64,000 nucleotides of DNA. Source: Microbacterium sp. SMR1. Lineage in GTDB: Bacteria; Actinomycetota; Actinomycetes; Actinomycetales; Microbacteriaceae. The DNA lies in NCBI RefSeq assembly GCF_003289625.1, contig NZ_QMBN01000004.1, positions 1 to 64,000 on the forward strand. The letters are read 5' to 3'. The translations under genes and the position numbers were made by a program. Under the pieces are notes generated by a model that had not been told where the DNA came from, did no database searches, and worked only from the letters and a program-made list of their open reading frames with translations. This document shows positions 16,085-24,701 of this stretch, piece by piece. Numbering within the stretch: the stretch's first letter is position 1; the number at the start of each line of letters is the position of its first letter.

Positions 16085-17464
16085 GTGACCTTGCCGCCTC
16101 TCTCCGCTGAGCAGGAGGCGCTGTTCCGTCGCATCGAGACGACCCGAGACCACGTCTTCGTCACCGGACGCGCGGGCACCGGCAAGTCGACCCTGCTGCA
16201 GCACCTGGCGTGGAACACCGACAAGCAGATCGCGATCTGCGCGCCGACGGGGGTCGCCGCACTCAACGTCGAGGGTCAGACGATCCACTCCCTCTTCCGG
16301 CTGCCGATCGGTCTCGTCGCCGACAGCGAGCTGGAGCAGTCCGAGCCGACCCGCCGCATCCTGAACGCGATCGACACGCTCGTCATCGACGAGATCTCGA
16401 TGGTCAACGCCGACGTGATGGATGCGATCGACCGGTCGCTCCGGCAGGCGCGCCGACGGCGCTCCGAGGCGTTCGGCGGTGTGCAGATCGTCATGTTCGG
16501 TGATCCGTATCAGCTGTCGCCGGTGCCGCCCCGCGGCGACGAGCTGAAATACATCCGCGACCACTACCGGTCGTTCTGGTTCTTCGACGCGCAGGTGTGG
16601 GCGGGGCCCAAGGCGGAGGCCGGCGCCATCCGCTCGGACGGACTGCTCGATCTCGGACGCGTCGGCGCCCCGCTGCACATCGCGGAGCTGGGGGAGATCC
16701 ACCGTCAGGCCGACCCGGGCTTCAAGGAGATGCTGAACGCCGTGCGGTACGGCGTCGTCACGGCCGACATCGCCGCGGCGCTCAATGCGGCGGGAGCCCG
16801 CACGCCGCCGCCGCCCACCGGCGACGAGCCTCCCGTGATCACGCTCGCGACGCGCAACGACGCCGTCAACCGCATCAACCAGCGTCACCTCGACGCGCTC
16901 ACCGGCCCGGTGCAGACGGCGAAGGCCGACGTGAGCGGCGACTTCGGCCGCGGCGAGACGTCGTACCCGGCCGACCCCGAGCTGCAGCTGAAGGTCGGTG
17001 CGCAGGTGATGTTCCTCCGCAACGACGTCGCGGGGTACGCCGGCGACGGCCCCCGCTGGGTGAACGGCTCGATCGGCACCGTCACCCGCATCGCGGGGTC
17101 GTCGGTGCGCGTCGAGCTCGACGGCGAGGAGCACGACGTCGAGCCCGCGGTGTGGGAGAGGTTCCGCTACGCCTACGATCCCGGCTCGCGCAAGCTGACG
17201 CGCGAGATCGTCGCGGAGTTCACGCAGTTCCCGCTGCGGCTGGCGTGGGCTGTGACGATCCACAAGTCTCAGGGCAAGACCTACGACCGCGCGATCGTCG
17301 ACCTCGGATCGGGTGCCTTCGCGCCGGGGCAGACCTACGTGGCGCTCTCACGCCTGACCTCGCTCGACGGGCTCTACCTGTCGCGGCCGCTCCGGCCCAG
17401 CGACATCCTGGTCGACCACGACGTGCGGCGGTTCATGGCCGCCGTCCGCGCGGCCGGCATGTGA
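16085..17464 (+). CDS. Pif1-like AAA-family helicase
   Basis: 459 residues from GTG at 16085; longer readings upstream run back through the opposite-strand gene. Superfamily 1B motifs: Walker A TGRAGTGKSTLL (about 27-38), ICAPTGVAALNVEGQTIHSLF (motif Ia), VIDEISMVNADVMDAID (Walker B), MFGDPYQLSPVPP (motif III), and C-terminal AWAVTIHKSQGKTYDRAIVDLG and YVALSRLTSLDGLYL (motifs V and VI). Predicted 5'-3' DNA helicase in replication or repair. It is a compact form common in Actinobacteria, lacking extra nuclease domains. Confidence 0.9.
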   Translation: MTLPPLSAEQEALFRRIETTRDHVFVTGRAGTGKSTLLQHLAWNTDKQIAICAPTGVAALNVEGQTIHSLFRLPIGLVADSELEQSEPTRRILNAIDTLVIDEISMVNADVMDAIDRSLRQARRRRSEAFGGVQIVMFGDPYQLSPVPPRGDELKYIRDHYRSFWFFDAQVWAGPKAEAGAIRSDGLLDLGRVGAPLHIAELGEIHRQADPGFKEMLNAVRYGVVTADIAAALNAAGARTPPPPTGDEPPVITLATRNDAVNRINQRHLDALTGPVQTAKADVSGDFGRGETSYPADPELQLKVGAQVMFLRNDVAGYAGDGPRWVNGSIGTVTRIAGSSVRVELDGEEHDVEPAVWERFRYAYDPGSRKLTREIVAEFTQFPLRLAWAVTIHKSQGKTYDRAIVDLGSGAFAPGQTYVALSRLTSLDGLYLSRPLRPSDILVDHDVRRFMAAVRAAGM

Positions 17465-17473
17465 CCGGCAGGG

Positions 17474-18151
17474 TCACGCCACGACGGAGGCCCCGGATGC
17501 CGCTGCGGCCGCGTCCTTCGCCCGCGCGAGGTCGGTGAACAGGTCGGTGTTGAACTGGTAGGCGACCAGCACCTCGTCGATCACCCGCTGCTGCTCGGCC
17601 TCGTCCCACGGCGCGGCATCGAGCTGCTCTCGATAGCGCTCTTTGAACGCGGCCGGATCGGCGATGTCGCCGAAGATGTAGAACCCGATGCCGTTGGTCT
17701 CGAACCCGAACTGGCGGGCCATGAGCTTGCCGATGAACAGCCCGCCCGACAGGTCGCCCAGGTACCGGGTGTAGTGATGCGCGACGAAGCCGCCGGCCCA
17801 GGTGGCCCCGACCTCGTCGATGCGGGCGACATACCGCTCGGTGGTCGGCAGCGGAGTGATCCGCTCGCGCCAGTCCGGGCCGATGAGGAACTCGAGGTCG
17901 GCCTCGAGGGCGGGAAGCCGGGTGAGCTTCTCGCTGATGAACGGAGCGGCCACCGGGTCGGCCGCCATGCGGGATGCCGCGCCCTCGAGCGCTGCGTAGA
18001 TGAACCAGTGCTGCGCGACCAGGGCGACGTAGTCGTCGCGCGTGCCCTTGCCGCGCATGAGGTCGGACATGAAGCCGGCGCCCTCGCTGCCGGAGTGCGC
18101 AGAGCTGGACCGCTCGCGCAGAGCGGTCGAGAACGGGATCGGTTCGAGCAT
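17474..18151 (-). CDS. biliverdin-producing heme oxygenase
   Basis: 225 residues from ATG at 18151 (longer reading upstream lacks similarity). The proximal heme ligand is His19 in SSSAHSGSEGAGFMSDLM. The distal-helix glycine motif is HHYTRYLGDLSGGLFIGKL, and FYIFGDIADPAAFKERYREQLD is typical of the HmuO/HO-1 fold. It opens heme to biliverdin, CO and iron, giving the cell iron from heme. An iron-box operator lies directly upstream (18168-18186). The DUF2470 gene behind it is oriented the same way and probably belongs to the same function. Confidence 0.93.
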   Translation of the reverse strand: MLEPIPFSTALRERSSSAHSGSEGAGFMSDLMRGKGTRDDYVALVAQHWFIYAALEGAASRMAADPVAAPFISEKLTRLPALEADLEFLIGPDWRERITPLPTTERYVARIDEVGATWAGGFVAHHYTRYLGDLSGGLFIGKLMARQFGFETNGIGFYIFGDIADPAAFKERYREQLDAAPWDEAEQQRVIDEVLVAYQFNTDLFTDLARAKDAAAAASGASVVA

Positions 18152-18167
18152 GGCCCGACGATAGCAC

Positions 18168-18186
18168 TTAGGTACAGCTAACCTGA
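18168..18186. promoter_or_regulatory. DtxR/IdeR-type iron box upstream of heme oxygenase
   Basis: TTAGGTACAGCTAACCTGA matches 15 of 19 positions of the DtxR/IdeR consensus TTAGGTTAGSCTAACCTAA, including both TTAGGT and CTAACCT arms. It is 17 bp from the heme oxygenase start, as expected for iron-dependent repression. The spacing and arm match make this a confident call. Confidence 0.88.
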
Positions 18187-18222
18187 AGGTTTTTCGTCGA
18201 GCTCTTAACGACTTCATAACGC

Positions 18223-18531
18223 TCAGTCGTGCGGGCGCGGCTCCACACCGAGGCGCTCGCAGGCGGCGTCGTAGAGCGCGACGATCTCCCGGCGCACCTC
18301 GCGACGCTCGGTGATCGGGCCACCGGGCCAGGCCACCCGGAGCTCCCGGGTGCCGCCGTCGGCCCGAATCGCCTGCCAATCCCCGCCATCGCCGTCGAAG
18401 AACGTCATCGTCGCCGCCGCGGCATCCGGTTCGCCGAACGCGCGCACGATGAGGAGATTGTCGGTGCGGTGATCGTCGTTCATGTGACCGAGCACACCCG
18501 AGATGGCGTCGGCGTCGAAAGCGTGTGTCAT
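18223..18531 (-). CDS. DUF2470-domain protein
   Basis: 102 residues. The pattern ISGVLGHMNDDHRTDNLLIVRAFG (about 10-33) with HMNDDH and the ending DAACERLGVEPR are characteristic of DUF2470, the small domain found at the C-terminus of HugZ-type heme-degrading proteins and near heme oxygenases. It stands directly upstream of the heme oxygenase gene on the same strand, with the iron box between them, so a role in heme handling is likely but unproven. Confidence 0.85.
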   Translation of the reverse strand: MTHAFDADAISGVLGHMNDDHRTDNLLIVRAFGEPDAAAATMTFFDGDGGDWQAIRADGGTRELRVAWPGGPITERREVRREIVALYDAACERLGVEPRPHD

Positions 18532-18609
18532 GCGTCCACCCTAGGTTCGCAGGTTCCACGGGAGCGGTGTGCTTCACTGGAGGCATACATCTCGGGGGGT
18601 GGCTCAGGA

Positions 18610-19857
18610 ATGCGTGCGACTCGACGCCGTCGAAGCGCAGGGATCGCCGTTGCGGTCGCGCTCGCGCTCGGTCTTTCGGCGTGCGCTCCGGCGAGCGTCA
18701 GCAGTGTCGAGATGCCCCCGCAGGTCGACGGCGAGATCGGTGGCGACACGCAGGCGCAGCTCACCGCCGCGGTCGAGCGCGCGATGGCGATGACCGGCTC
18801 GGCCGGCGCGATCGCCGGCGTCTGGGTGCCGTGGTCGGGCGAGTGGGTGGCCGGCTTCGGCACCAACCCCGACGGAACCGAGGTCACCGCAGACGACTCC
18901 TTCAAAGCCGGCCCGGTCACGCGCGCGATGACGTGCGACGTGCTCTACGGCATGGCCGCAGACGGCACCGTCGAGCTCGATGACCCCGTGACGGAATGGA
19001 TCGTCGGATTCCCCGCCACCCCGGTCGTGACGCTCGAGCAGCTCTGCGACAGCACATCGGGGCTCGGGTCGTACCAGCCGCGTCTGCAGGCCCGGTGGGA
19101 AGCGAATCCCGCGCGTCCGTGGGCTCCGCACGAACTCCTCGCCTACGGGCTGGCCGCCTCGGGCCCGACGGGCGGCACGTCGTTCGCCAACTCGGACGCC
19201 GGATATGTCCTCCTCGGCATGGCTCTCGAGCGGGCCGCGAACAGCACCGCCGCGGAGCTGTTCCAGCGCTACGTCTTCGAGCCCCTCGGCATGGGCGGAT
19301 CGTCGCTGCCGGATCGGCAGGCCGACGTCGGCCTGCACGGCACGCAGTCGGTGCTGACCCCCGAGGGTGCGCCCGATTGCGCGACGGCTGCCGACCTCAC
19401 CGCGTGGTCTCCCTCGGCTGGATTCACGTCGTCGGGCGTCGTCACGACGGCGGCGGACCTGGGGCGGTACGCGCGCGCACTCGCAACCGGCCTGCGCTCG
19501 TTCGACGACGACCAGCGGTTCGGCTCGCCCATCCCCGTCGGAGAGGGCGTACCGACCTGGTACACCGTCGACGGCGGCGCGTACCAGGCGGGCACCCTCA
19601 TCGGCCAGTACGGCTCGATCCCCGGGTATCAGACCGCGGCTTTCGCCGACCGTGAGACGGGCCTGACCGTCGTCGCCGTGCTGAACAACTCCCGCGCCTC
19701 GGCCGAGGCGATCCGCGTGCTCGGGTGGGAGCTCGCCGCGATCGCGTCGAAGGCGCCCGCCGCCTCGGGAGAGACCGCCCCACCGGCGGGTCTGCCCTGG
19801 ACGCCCGAGCAGATGGACGGCGACCTCGCCTCGGTCGCGATCTGCCCGCTTCCCTGA
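18610..19857 (+). CDS. serine-hydrolase (beta-lactamase-like) lipoprotein lacking catalytic residues
   Basis: 415 residues from ATG at 18610. Signal peptide with lipobox LSAC (Cys25), so a membrane-anchored exported lipoprotein. The fold is the penicillin-binding/DD-peptidase type (Streptomyces R61 class), but each active-site motif is altered. SxxK is PVTR (102-105; Ser to Pro, Lys to Arg), YxN is FAN (192-194), and the HxG motif is QYG (333-335). The surrounding scaffold is well preserved (NSDAGYVLLGMALERA, YVFEPLGMGGSSL, GYQTAAFADRETGLTVVAVLNNS). A non-catalytic binding or regulatory protein is inferred. Confidence 0.85.
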   Translation: MRATRRRRSAGIAVAVALALGLSACAPASVSSVEMPPQVDGEIGGDTQAQLTAAVERAMAMTGSAGAIAGVWVPWSGEWVAGFGTNPDGTEVTADDSFKAGPVTRAMTCDVLYGMAADGTVELDDPVTEWIVGFPATPVVTLEQLCDSTSGLGSYQPRLQARWEANPARPWAPHELLAYGLAASGPTGGTSFANSDAGYVLLGMALERAANSTAAELFQRYVFEPLGMGGSSLPDRQADVGLHGTQSVLTPEGAPDCATAADLTAWSPSAGFTSSGVVTTAADLGRYARALATGLRSFDDDQRFGSPIPVGEGVPTWYTVDGGAYQAGTLIGQYGSIPGYQTAAFADRETGLTVVAVLNNSRASAEAIRVLGWELAAIASKAPAASGETAPPAGLPWTPEQMDGDLASVAICPLP

Positions 19858-20074
19858 CCGCGGCCGCGCTGCCTCGCGAACGTCGGAGGATGTCGTCGGC
19901 GTCGGAGTGAAGCCGCGAAGGCATCCGATATCGCCGTGATTCTCCGAGTCTCGCGCGCCGCGACCGACGCCCGTCGTGTTTCGGGCGTGTGAAAAGACGG
20001 CCGGATCTCGTGACGATCGTGTCACACCGCCCTCCCTGACCCGCTCGACTCGGTAGAACGGATGCAGCGTGATC

Positions 20075-20109
20075 GTGCAATTGCACATTGCACCGTGATG
20101 TTGTTTTAT
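20075..20109 (+). promoter_or_regulatory. promoter and palindromic operator of the hydroxyproline-glycopeptide operon
   Basis: GTGCAATTGCAC (20075-20086) is a perfect 12-bp palindrome. Its right half supplies TTGCAC (20081-20086), a -35 box placed 17 bp before TTTTAT (20104-20109), a -10. A repressor on the palindrome would block polymerase. The core TGCAATTGCA recurs at 31012, ahead of the hydroxyproline genes. The obvious candidate binder is the GntR protein encoded at 33991. The rest of 19858-20154 holds no gene that I can support. Confidence 0.6.
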
Positions 20110-20154
20110 GGACAGCACTCGACGCAATGGAGCAGAGAAAGGGAAGGTCCACCG

Positions 20155-21849
20155 ATGACCACCACCAGGAGATTCGCCGGCATCCTCGCCGCGGGAACGG
20201 CCATGGCACTCGCCCTCACGGCGTGCGGCGCCGGCGGCGGTTCGCCGCAGCAGACCGGCACCGACGGCACGCCGCAGGCCGGCGGAACCGTCCACATGCT
20301 CCAGAACGCCGACTTCTCGTACCTCGACCCGGCCCGCGGCTGGGACGGCGGCGTCAACGCGTTCTACCGTCTGCTCTACCGCGGCCTCACGATGCAGGCC
20401 GCCGGCGACTCGGATGACCCGAACGCCATCGTGCCCGACCTCGCGACAGGTCTCGGCGAGGTCTCCGACGACGGACTCACCTGGACCTACACGCTGAAGG
20501 ACGACCTCTTCTTCGACAACGGCGACCCGATCACGTCCGCCGAGATGGAGTTCGGCATCTCTCGCGCGTGGGACCCGCAGATCGGCATCGGCTCGCCCTA
20601 CCTGAAGTCCGTCATCGACGCGCCCGCGGACTACCAGGGCCCGTACGTCTCGGGCGACCTCCCGACGATCGAGACCCCGGATGAGAAGACGATCGTCTTC
20701 CACCTCAAGGCCCCGTTCCCCGAGTTCGACAACGTGCTCGCCCAGCCCAATGCCGTGCCCTTCCCGATCGGTTCCGGCGGCGGCGACGAGTTCATCAACG
20801 ACGTCATCGCCTCGGGCCCCTACACGCTCGACGCTTACACCCCCGGCAGCACCATCAAGCTCGTGCGCAACGAGCACTGGGAGCCCGAGACCGACGACGT
20901 CCGCAAGGCGTACCCCGACCAGTGGCAGTTCGACATCGGCATCGACGGCGCGACGATCGACGAGCGCATGATCGCCGGTCAGGGCGCCGACCAGAACGCG
21001 ATCGCGGGCAAGATCGCGGGCGCCACGCTGCCCCGCATCCAGACGCCGCAGCTGCAGGAGCGTGCCATCACCGCCCCCGCGTACTGCACGACCTACATGT
21101 CGCTCAACACGTCGAAGCCGCCGTTCGACGACGTCCGCGTGCGCCAGGCCGTGAACTGGGCGCTCGACCGTGCCAGCATCCAGAACGCCTCGGGCGGGAA
21201 TCAGCTGGCGGATGTCGCGACGACGATCATTCCGCCCGCCGTCAGCGGTCACCTGGACTACGACCTGTACCCCTCCGACGACAACACCGGCGACGTCGAC
21301 GAGGCCATGGCGCTGTTGGAGGAAGCCGGGCTCGGCGACGGGTTCGAGTTCACGCTCGACATCCGCTCGAACCCCGTTGCGCAGGCGCAGGCCGAGGCGG
21401 TGCAGCAGGGCCTCGAGCGCATCGGGGCGAACGTGAAGCTCAACGTCATCGACACCTCGATCTACTACGAGACGATCGCGACGCCGTCGCAGCAGAACAA
21501 CGCTGCGATCACCGGGTGGTGCCCGGACTGGGCCTCGAGCGCCAGCACCTTCATCCCGCCGCTGTTCGACGGCGCGGGCATCACCGAGAAGGGCAACCAG
21601 AACCTCGCCCAGCTCAACGATGCGGCCGTCAACGACCGGATCGCCGAGATCCGGGCGATGACCGACGTCGATGCGGCCAACGAGGCGTGGGGCGAGCTCG
21701 ACAAGCAGATCATGGAGCTCGCGCCGATCGCCCCGATGGTGTTCGAGAACGGCATCTTCCTGCCGGGGTCGAACATCGCCGGCTACATCCCCAACACCAA
21801 CATGACCGACCTCACGATCGTCGGTCTGAAGGACCCCTCGAAGGGCTGA
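20155..21849 (+). CDS. oligopeptide ABC transporter substrate-binding lipoprotein
   Basis: 564 residues from ATG at 20155. Signal peptide with lipobox LTAC (Cys24). It is a cluster C solute-binding protein (DppA/OppA, SBP_bac_5): GLTWTYTLKDDLFFDNGDPITSAEM, AVNWALDRASIQNA and WCPDWASSASTFIPPLF are family landmarks. It captures peptides outside the membrane and hands them to the two permeases that follow. The downstream peptidases and hydroxyproline enzymes suggest its cargo is hydroxyproline-rich (perhaps arabinosylated) peptide. First gene of the 16-gene run; the next gene starts 1 bp after its stop. Confidence 0.92.
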   Translation: MTTTRRFAGILAAGTAMALALTACGAGGGSPQQTGTDGTPQAGGTVHMLQNADFSYLDPARGWDGGVNAFYRLLYRGLTMQAAGDSDDPNAIVPDLATGLGEVSDDGLTWTYTLKDDLFFDNGDPITSAEMEFGISRAWDPQIGIGSPYLKSVIDAPADYQGPYVSGDLPTIETPDEKTIVFHLKAPFPEFDNVLAQPNAVPFPIGSGGGDEFINDVIASGPYTLDAYTPGSTIKLVRNEHWEPETDDVRKAYPDQWQFDIGIDGATIDERMIAGQGADQNAIAGKIAGATLPRIQTPQLQERAITAPAYCTTYMSLNTSKPPFDDVRVRQAVNWALDRASIQNASGGNQLADVATTIIPPAVSGHLDYDLYPSDDNTGDVDEAMALLEEAGLGDGFEFTLDIRSNPVAQAQAEAVQQGLERIGANVKLNVIDTSIYYETIATPSQQNNAAITGWCPDWASSASTFIPPLFDGAGITEKGNQNLAQLNDAAVNDRIAEIRAMTDVDAANEAWGELDKQIMELAPIAPMVFENGIFLPGSNIAGYIPNTNMTDLTIVGLKDPSKG

Positions 21850-21850
21850 C

Positions 21851-22825
21851 ATGACCTTCAGTTCGGCCCCCCTCGAGGTCGAGGCCACGCCGGGCGGTGA
21901 TTCCACTCTCGATGAGTCGGCGGAATCCCGTCCGGCGTCCGGCCGGAAACTCCTCCGAGGCTTCCTCACCGATGTGCCCGCGATGCTGTCGCTGGCCTAC
22001 ATCGTGCTCGTGCTGCTCATGGCGGTGTTCGCTCCCCTCATCGTGCAGATCAGCGGCTGGTCGCCCTACCAGTTCGACCAGAGCGCGATCGATCCCAACA
22101 TGGGCGCGATCCCGATCGGGCCGCTCGGCGGCATCAGCGCCGAGCACTGGTTCGGCGTCGAGCCCGGCAACGGCCGCGACATCTTCGCCCGCATCGTCTA
22201 CGGCGCCCAGGTCTCGATGACGGTCGCCCTCTCGGCGACGCTGCTGACGACGGTGCTCGGAGTCGTGTTCGGGATGCTGGCGGGTTACCTCGGCGGCTGG
22301 GTCGACACGGTCATCTCGCGGGTCATGGAGTTCCTCATGGCCTTCCCCGCGCTCATCTTCATGATCGCGATCCTCTCGGCGCTCCCCGCCGACAACCGCG
22401 TGCTGCTGCTCGTCGTCGTGATCTCGCTGTTCGGCTGGCCCTACCTCGCCCGCATCGTGCGCTCGCAGACGCTCTCGCTCAAGGAGCGCGAGTTCGTCGA
22501 GTCGGCTCGTGCGTCGGGTGCGTCGAGCGTGCAGATCATCTTCCGCGAGATCCTGCCGAACCTCTCGTCGACGATCATCGTCATGGCGACCCTCGCGGTG
22601 CCGGGCTACGTCGGCACCGAGGCGGGGCTCTCGTTCCTCGGCGTGGGCGTCGTGCCGCCGACCCCCAGCTGGGGCCAGATGATCGCTTCGGCGGCGCCCT
22701 GGTACGCCGTCGATCCCATGTACTTCCTCATCCCGGGCGCCTTCCTCTTCCTCCTGGTGCTCTCGTTCACGACCCTGGGCGACCGCATCCGCGCGCTCGT
22801 CGGCAGCGCGGAGGTGCGCGCGTGA
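21851..22825 (+). CDS. oligopeptide ABC transporter permease (DppC type)
   Basis: 324 residues with about six membrane helices and a cytoplasmic lead of 40 residues. The EAA loop reads EFVESARASGASSVQIIFREILPNL and the C-terminus GLSFLGVGVVPPTPSWGQMI is the DppC/OppC signature. It forms the membrane channel with the next gene product. Its TGA overlaps the GTG of the next gene (GTGA). The order permease-C before permease-B is the reverse of the common arrangement. Confidence 0.92.
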   Translation: MTFSSAPLEVEATPGGDSTLDESAESRPASGRKLLRGFLTDVPAMLSLAYIVLVLLMAVFAPLIVQISGWSPYQFDQSAIDPNMGAIPIGPLGGISAEHWFGVEPGNGRDIFARIVYGAQVSMTVALSATLLTTVLGVVFGMLAGYLGGWVDTVISRVMEFLMAFPALIFMIAILSALPADNRVLLLVVVISLFGWPYLARIVRSQTLSLKEREFVESARASGASSVQIIFREILPNLSSTIIVMATLAVPGYVGTEAGLSFLGVGVVPPTPSWGQMIASAAPWYAVDPMYFLIPGAFLFLLVLSFTTLGDRIRALVGSAEVRA

Positions 22826-23820
22826 CCCGCTTCGTCCTCTCGCGCGCGACCGGCATGGTCGTGGTGCTGTTCCTCGTGACGCTGTTCACGTTCGTGATCT
22901 TCTTCGTGCTCTCGCCCGACCCGGCGGTGCAGATCTGCGGCAAGAACTGCACGCCCGAGCGCATCGACCAGATCCGGGCGAACCTCGGGCTCGACCAGCC
23001 CTTCCTCACGCAGTTCTTCACGTACGTCTCGGGCCTGTTCGTCGGCCGTGAGTACGAGATCGCGGGCGCGACGGTCGCGTGCGGCGCCCCGTGCCTCGGG
23101 TACTCGTTCCAGACCGGGCAGCTCGTGGGCGACATGATCGTGCAGCGCCTGCCGATCTCGGCGACGATCGCGATCGGCGCGGCGGTGCTCTGGCTCGTCG
23201 GCGGCGTCGTCGGGGGCGTCCTCAGCGCGGTGCGCGAGGGGAAGTTCACCGATCGGTTCATCGCCGGGCTGACCCTTGGGTCGATGTCGATCCCGAACTA
23301 CGTGCTCGCTCTCGCGCTGCAGTTCGTCCTCGTCGTCTCGCTCGCCTGGCTGCCGTTTCCGCAGGCCGTTCCCTTCGCCGACGATCCGGTGCAGTGGTTC
23401 CTGAACTTCCTCATGCCGTGGATCGTGCTCGCGGTCGGATATGCCGCCGTCTACACGCGGCTCACGCGAGCGAACGTGATCGACACCCTGCAGGAGAACT
23501 TCGTGCGCACGGCGCACGCGAAGGGGCTGCGGCCGAGCCTGGTGTGGCGCCGCCACGCGCTGCGCCCGGCGCTGACCCCCATCGTGACGATCTTCGGGAT
23601 GGACGTCGCGGGCCTTCTCGGCGGTGCGGTGATCACCGAGACCGTGTTCGGCATCAACGGCGTGGGAAAGCTCACCGCCGACTCGATCTCGTCGAACGAC
23701 CAGCCGGTCATCATGGCGGTGACGCTGCTCTCGGCGTTCTTCGTCATCGTCGGCAACCTCGTCGTCGACCTGCTCTACGCGGCGATCGATCCTCGCGTGC
23801 GAACGGCGGCGAAGGCATGA
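22822..23820 (+). CDS. oligopeptide ABC transporter permease (DppB type)
   Basis: 332 residues from GTG at 22822. Six membrane helices and an EAA loop NFVRTAHAKGLRPSLVWRRHALRPAL. The large external loop after helix 1 carries four cysteines in two CxxxC pairs (QICGKNC and VACGAPC), likely disulfides. ETVFGINGVGKLTADSI is a conserved DppB motif. Partner of the preceding permease. Confidence 0.92.
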   Translation: MTRFVLSRATGMVVVLFLVTLFTFVIFFVLSPDPAVQICGKNCTPERIDQIRANLGLDQPFLTQFFTYVSGLFVGREYEIAGATVACGAPCLGYSFQTGQLVGDMIVQRLPISATIAIGAAVLWLVGGVVGGVLSAVREGKFTDRFIAGLTLGSMSIPNYVLALALQFVLVVSLAWLPFPQAVPFADDPVQWFLNFLMPWIVLAVGYAAVYTRLTRANVIDTLQENFVRTAHAKGLRPSLVWRRHALRPALTPIVTIFGMDVAGLLGGAVITETVFGINGVGKLTADSISSNDQPVIMAVTLLSAFFVIVGNLVVDLLYAAIDPRVRTAAKA

Positions 23821-24701
23821 GCGGCGAAAGGATGCCGATGACGGATGACCTCCTGCGCGTCGATGACCTGACGGTGCAGTTCCGCACCGCCGGGGGCACC
23901 GCCCGCGTCGTCGACGGCCTGAGCTTCGCGATCCCGCGCGGCGGGGCGCTCGGCATCGTCGGCGAGTCGGGCTCGGGCAAGTCGATGACGAGCCTCGCGA
24001 TCATGGGGCTGCTCCCGAAGGGAGGCAGCGCCACGGGCTCGGTCACCTTCGACGGACGCGATCTGCTCACCCTTCCCGGCCGGGAGATGCGTCAGGTCCG
24101 CGGTGACCGGATCGCGATGATCTTCCAGGACCCTCTGTCGTCGCTGAACCCCTATTACACCGTCGGCACGCAGATCGCCGAGGCGTACCGCTCGCACCGG
24201 TCGGGCGTCTCGCGTCGCGAGGCCCGGCGGGTCGCGATCGAGGCGATGGAGCGGGTGCACATCCGGGATGCCGCGAAGCGTGTCGACCACTACCCGCACC
24301 AGTTCTCGGGCGGGATGCGGCAGCGCATCATGATCGCGATGGCTCTCAGCATGGAGCCCGAGCTGATCATCGCCGACGAGCCGACCACGGCGCTCGACGT
24401 GACGGTGCAGGCGCAGATCCTCGACCTGCTCGCGGAGATCCGTCGCGACACGGGCGCCGGTCTCGTCCTCATCACCCACGACCTCGCGGTCGTCAGCGAG
24501 GTGGCGGAGCAGATCGTCGTCATGCGAGCCGGTCGCATGGTCGAGAGGGGCAGCGTCGAAGAGGTCTTCAGCGACCCGCAGGAGGAGTACACGCGGCGAC
24601 TGCTCGACGCCGTGCCCCGCATCGACGACGCGATCGGCGAGCTGCGCACGACCGACATCGCGATCGTGCCGGACAGCGAGATCGAGGAGGAGACGGCATG
24701 A
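23817..24701 (+). CDS. oligopeptide ABC transporter ATPase (DppD type)
   Basis: 294 residues from the ATG overlapping the previous stop; ATG at 23838 (MTDDLLRVDDLTVQF) has the better ribosome site (GAAAGG, 6 nt) and may be the true start. Walker A GESGSGKS, Q-loop FQDPLSSLNP, signature FSGGMRQRIMIA, Walker B LIIADEPTTALD and H-loop THDLAVV are all intact. Energises peptide import. The last nucleotides overlap the next ATPase gene (ATGA). Confidence 0.93.
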   Translation: MSGERMPMTDDLLRVDDLTVQFRTAGGTARVVDGLSFAIPRGGALGIVGESGSGKSMTSLAIMGLLPKGGSATGSVTFDGRDLLTLPGREMRQVRGDRIAMIFQDPLSSLNPYYTVGTQIAEAYRSHRSGVSRREARRVAIEAMERVHIRDAAKRVDHYPHQFSGGMRQRIMIAMALSMEPELIIADEPTTALDVTVQAQILDLLAEIRRDTGAGLVLITHDLAVVSEVAEQIVVMRAGRMVERGSVEEVFSDPQEEYTRRLLDAVPRIDDAIGELRTTDIAIVPDSEIEEETA

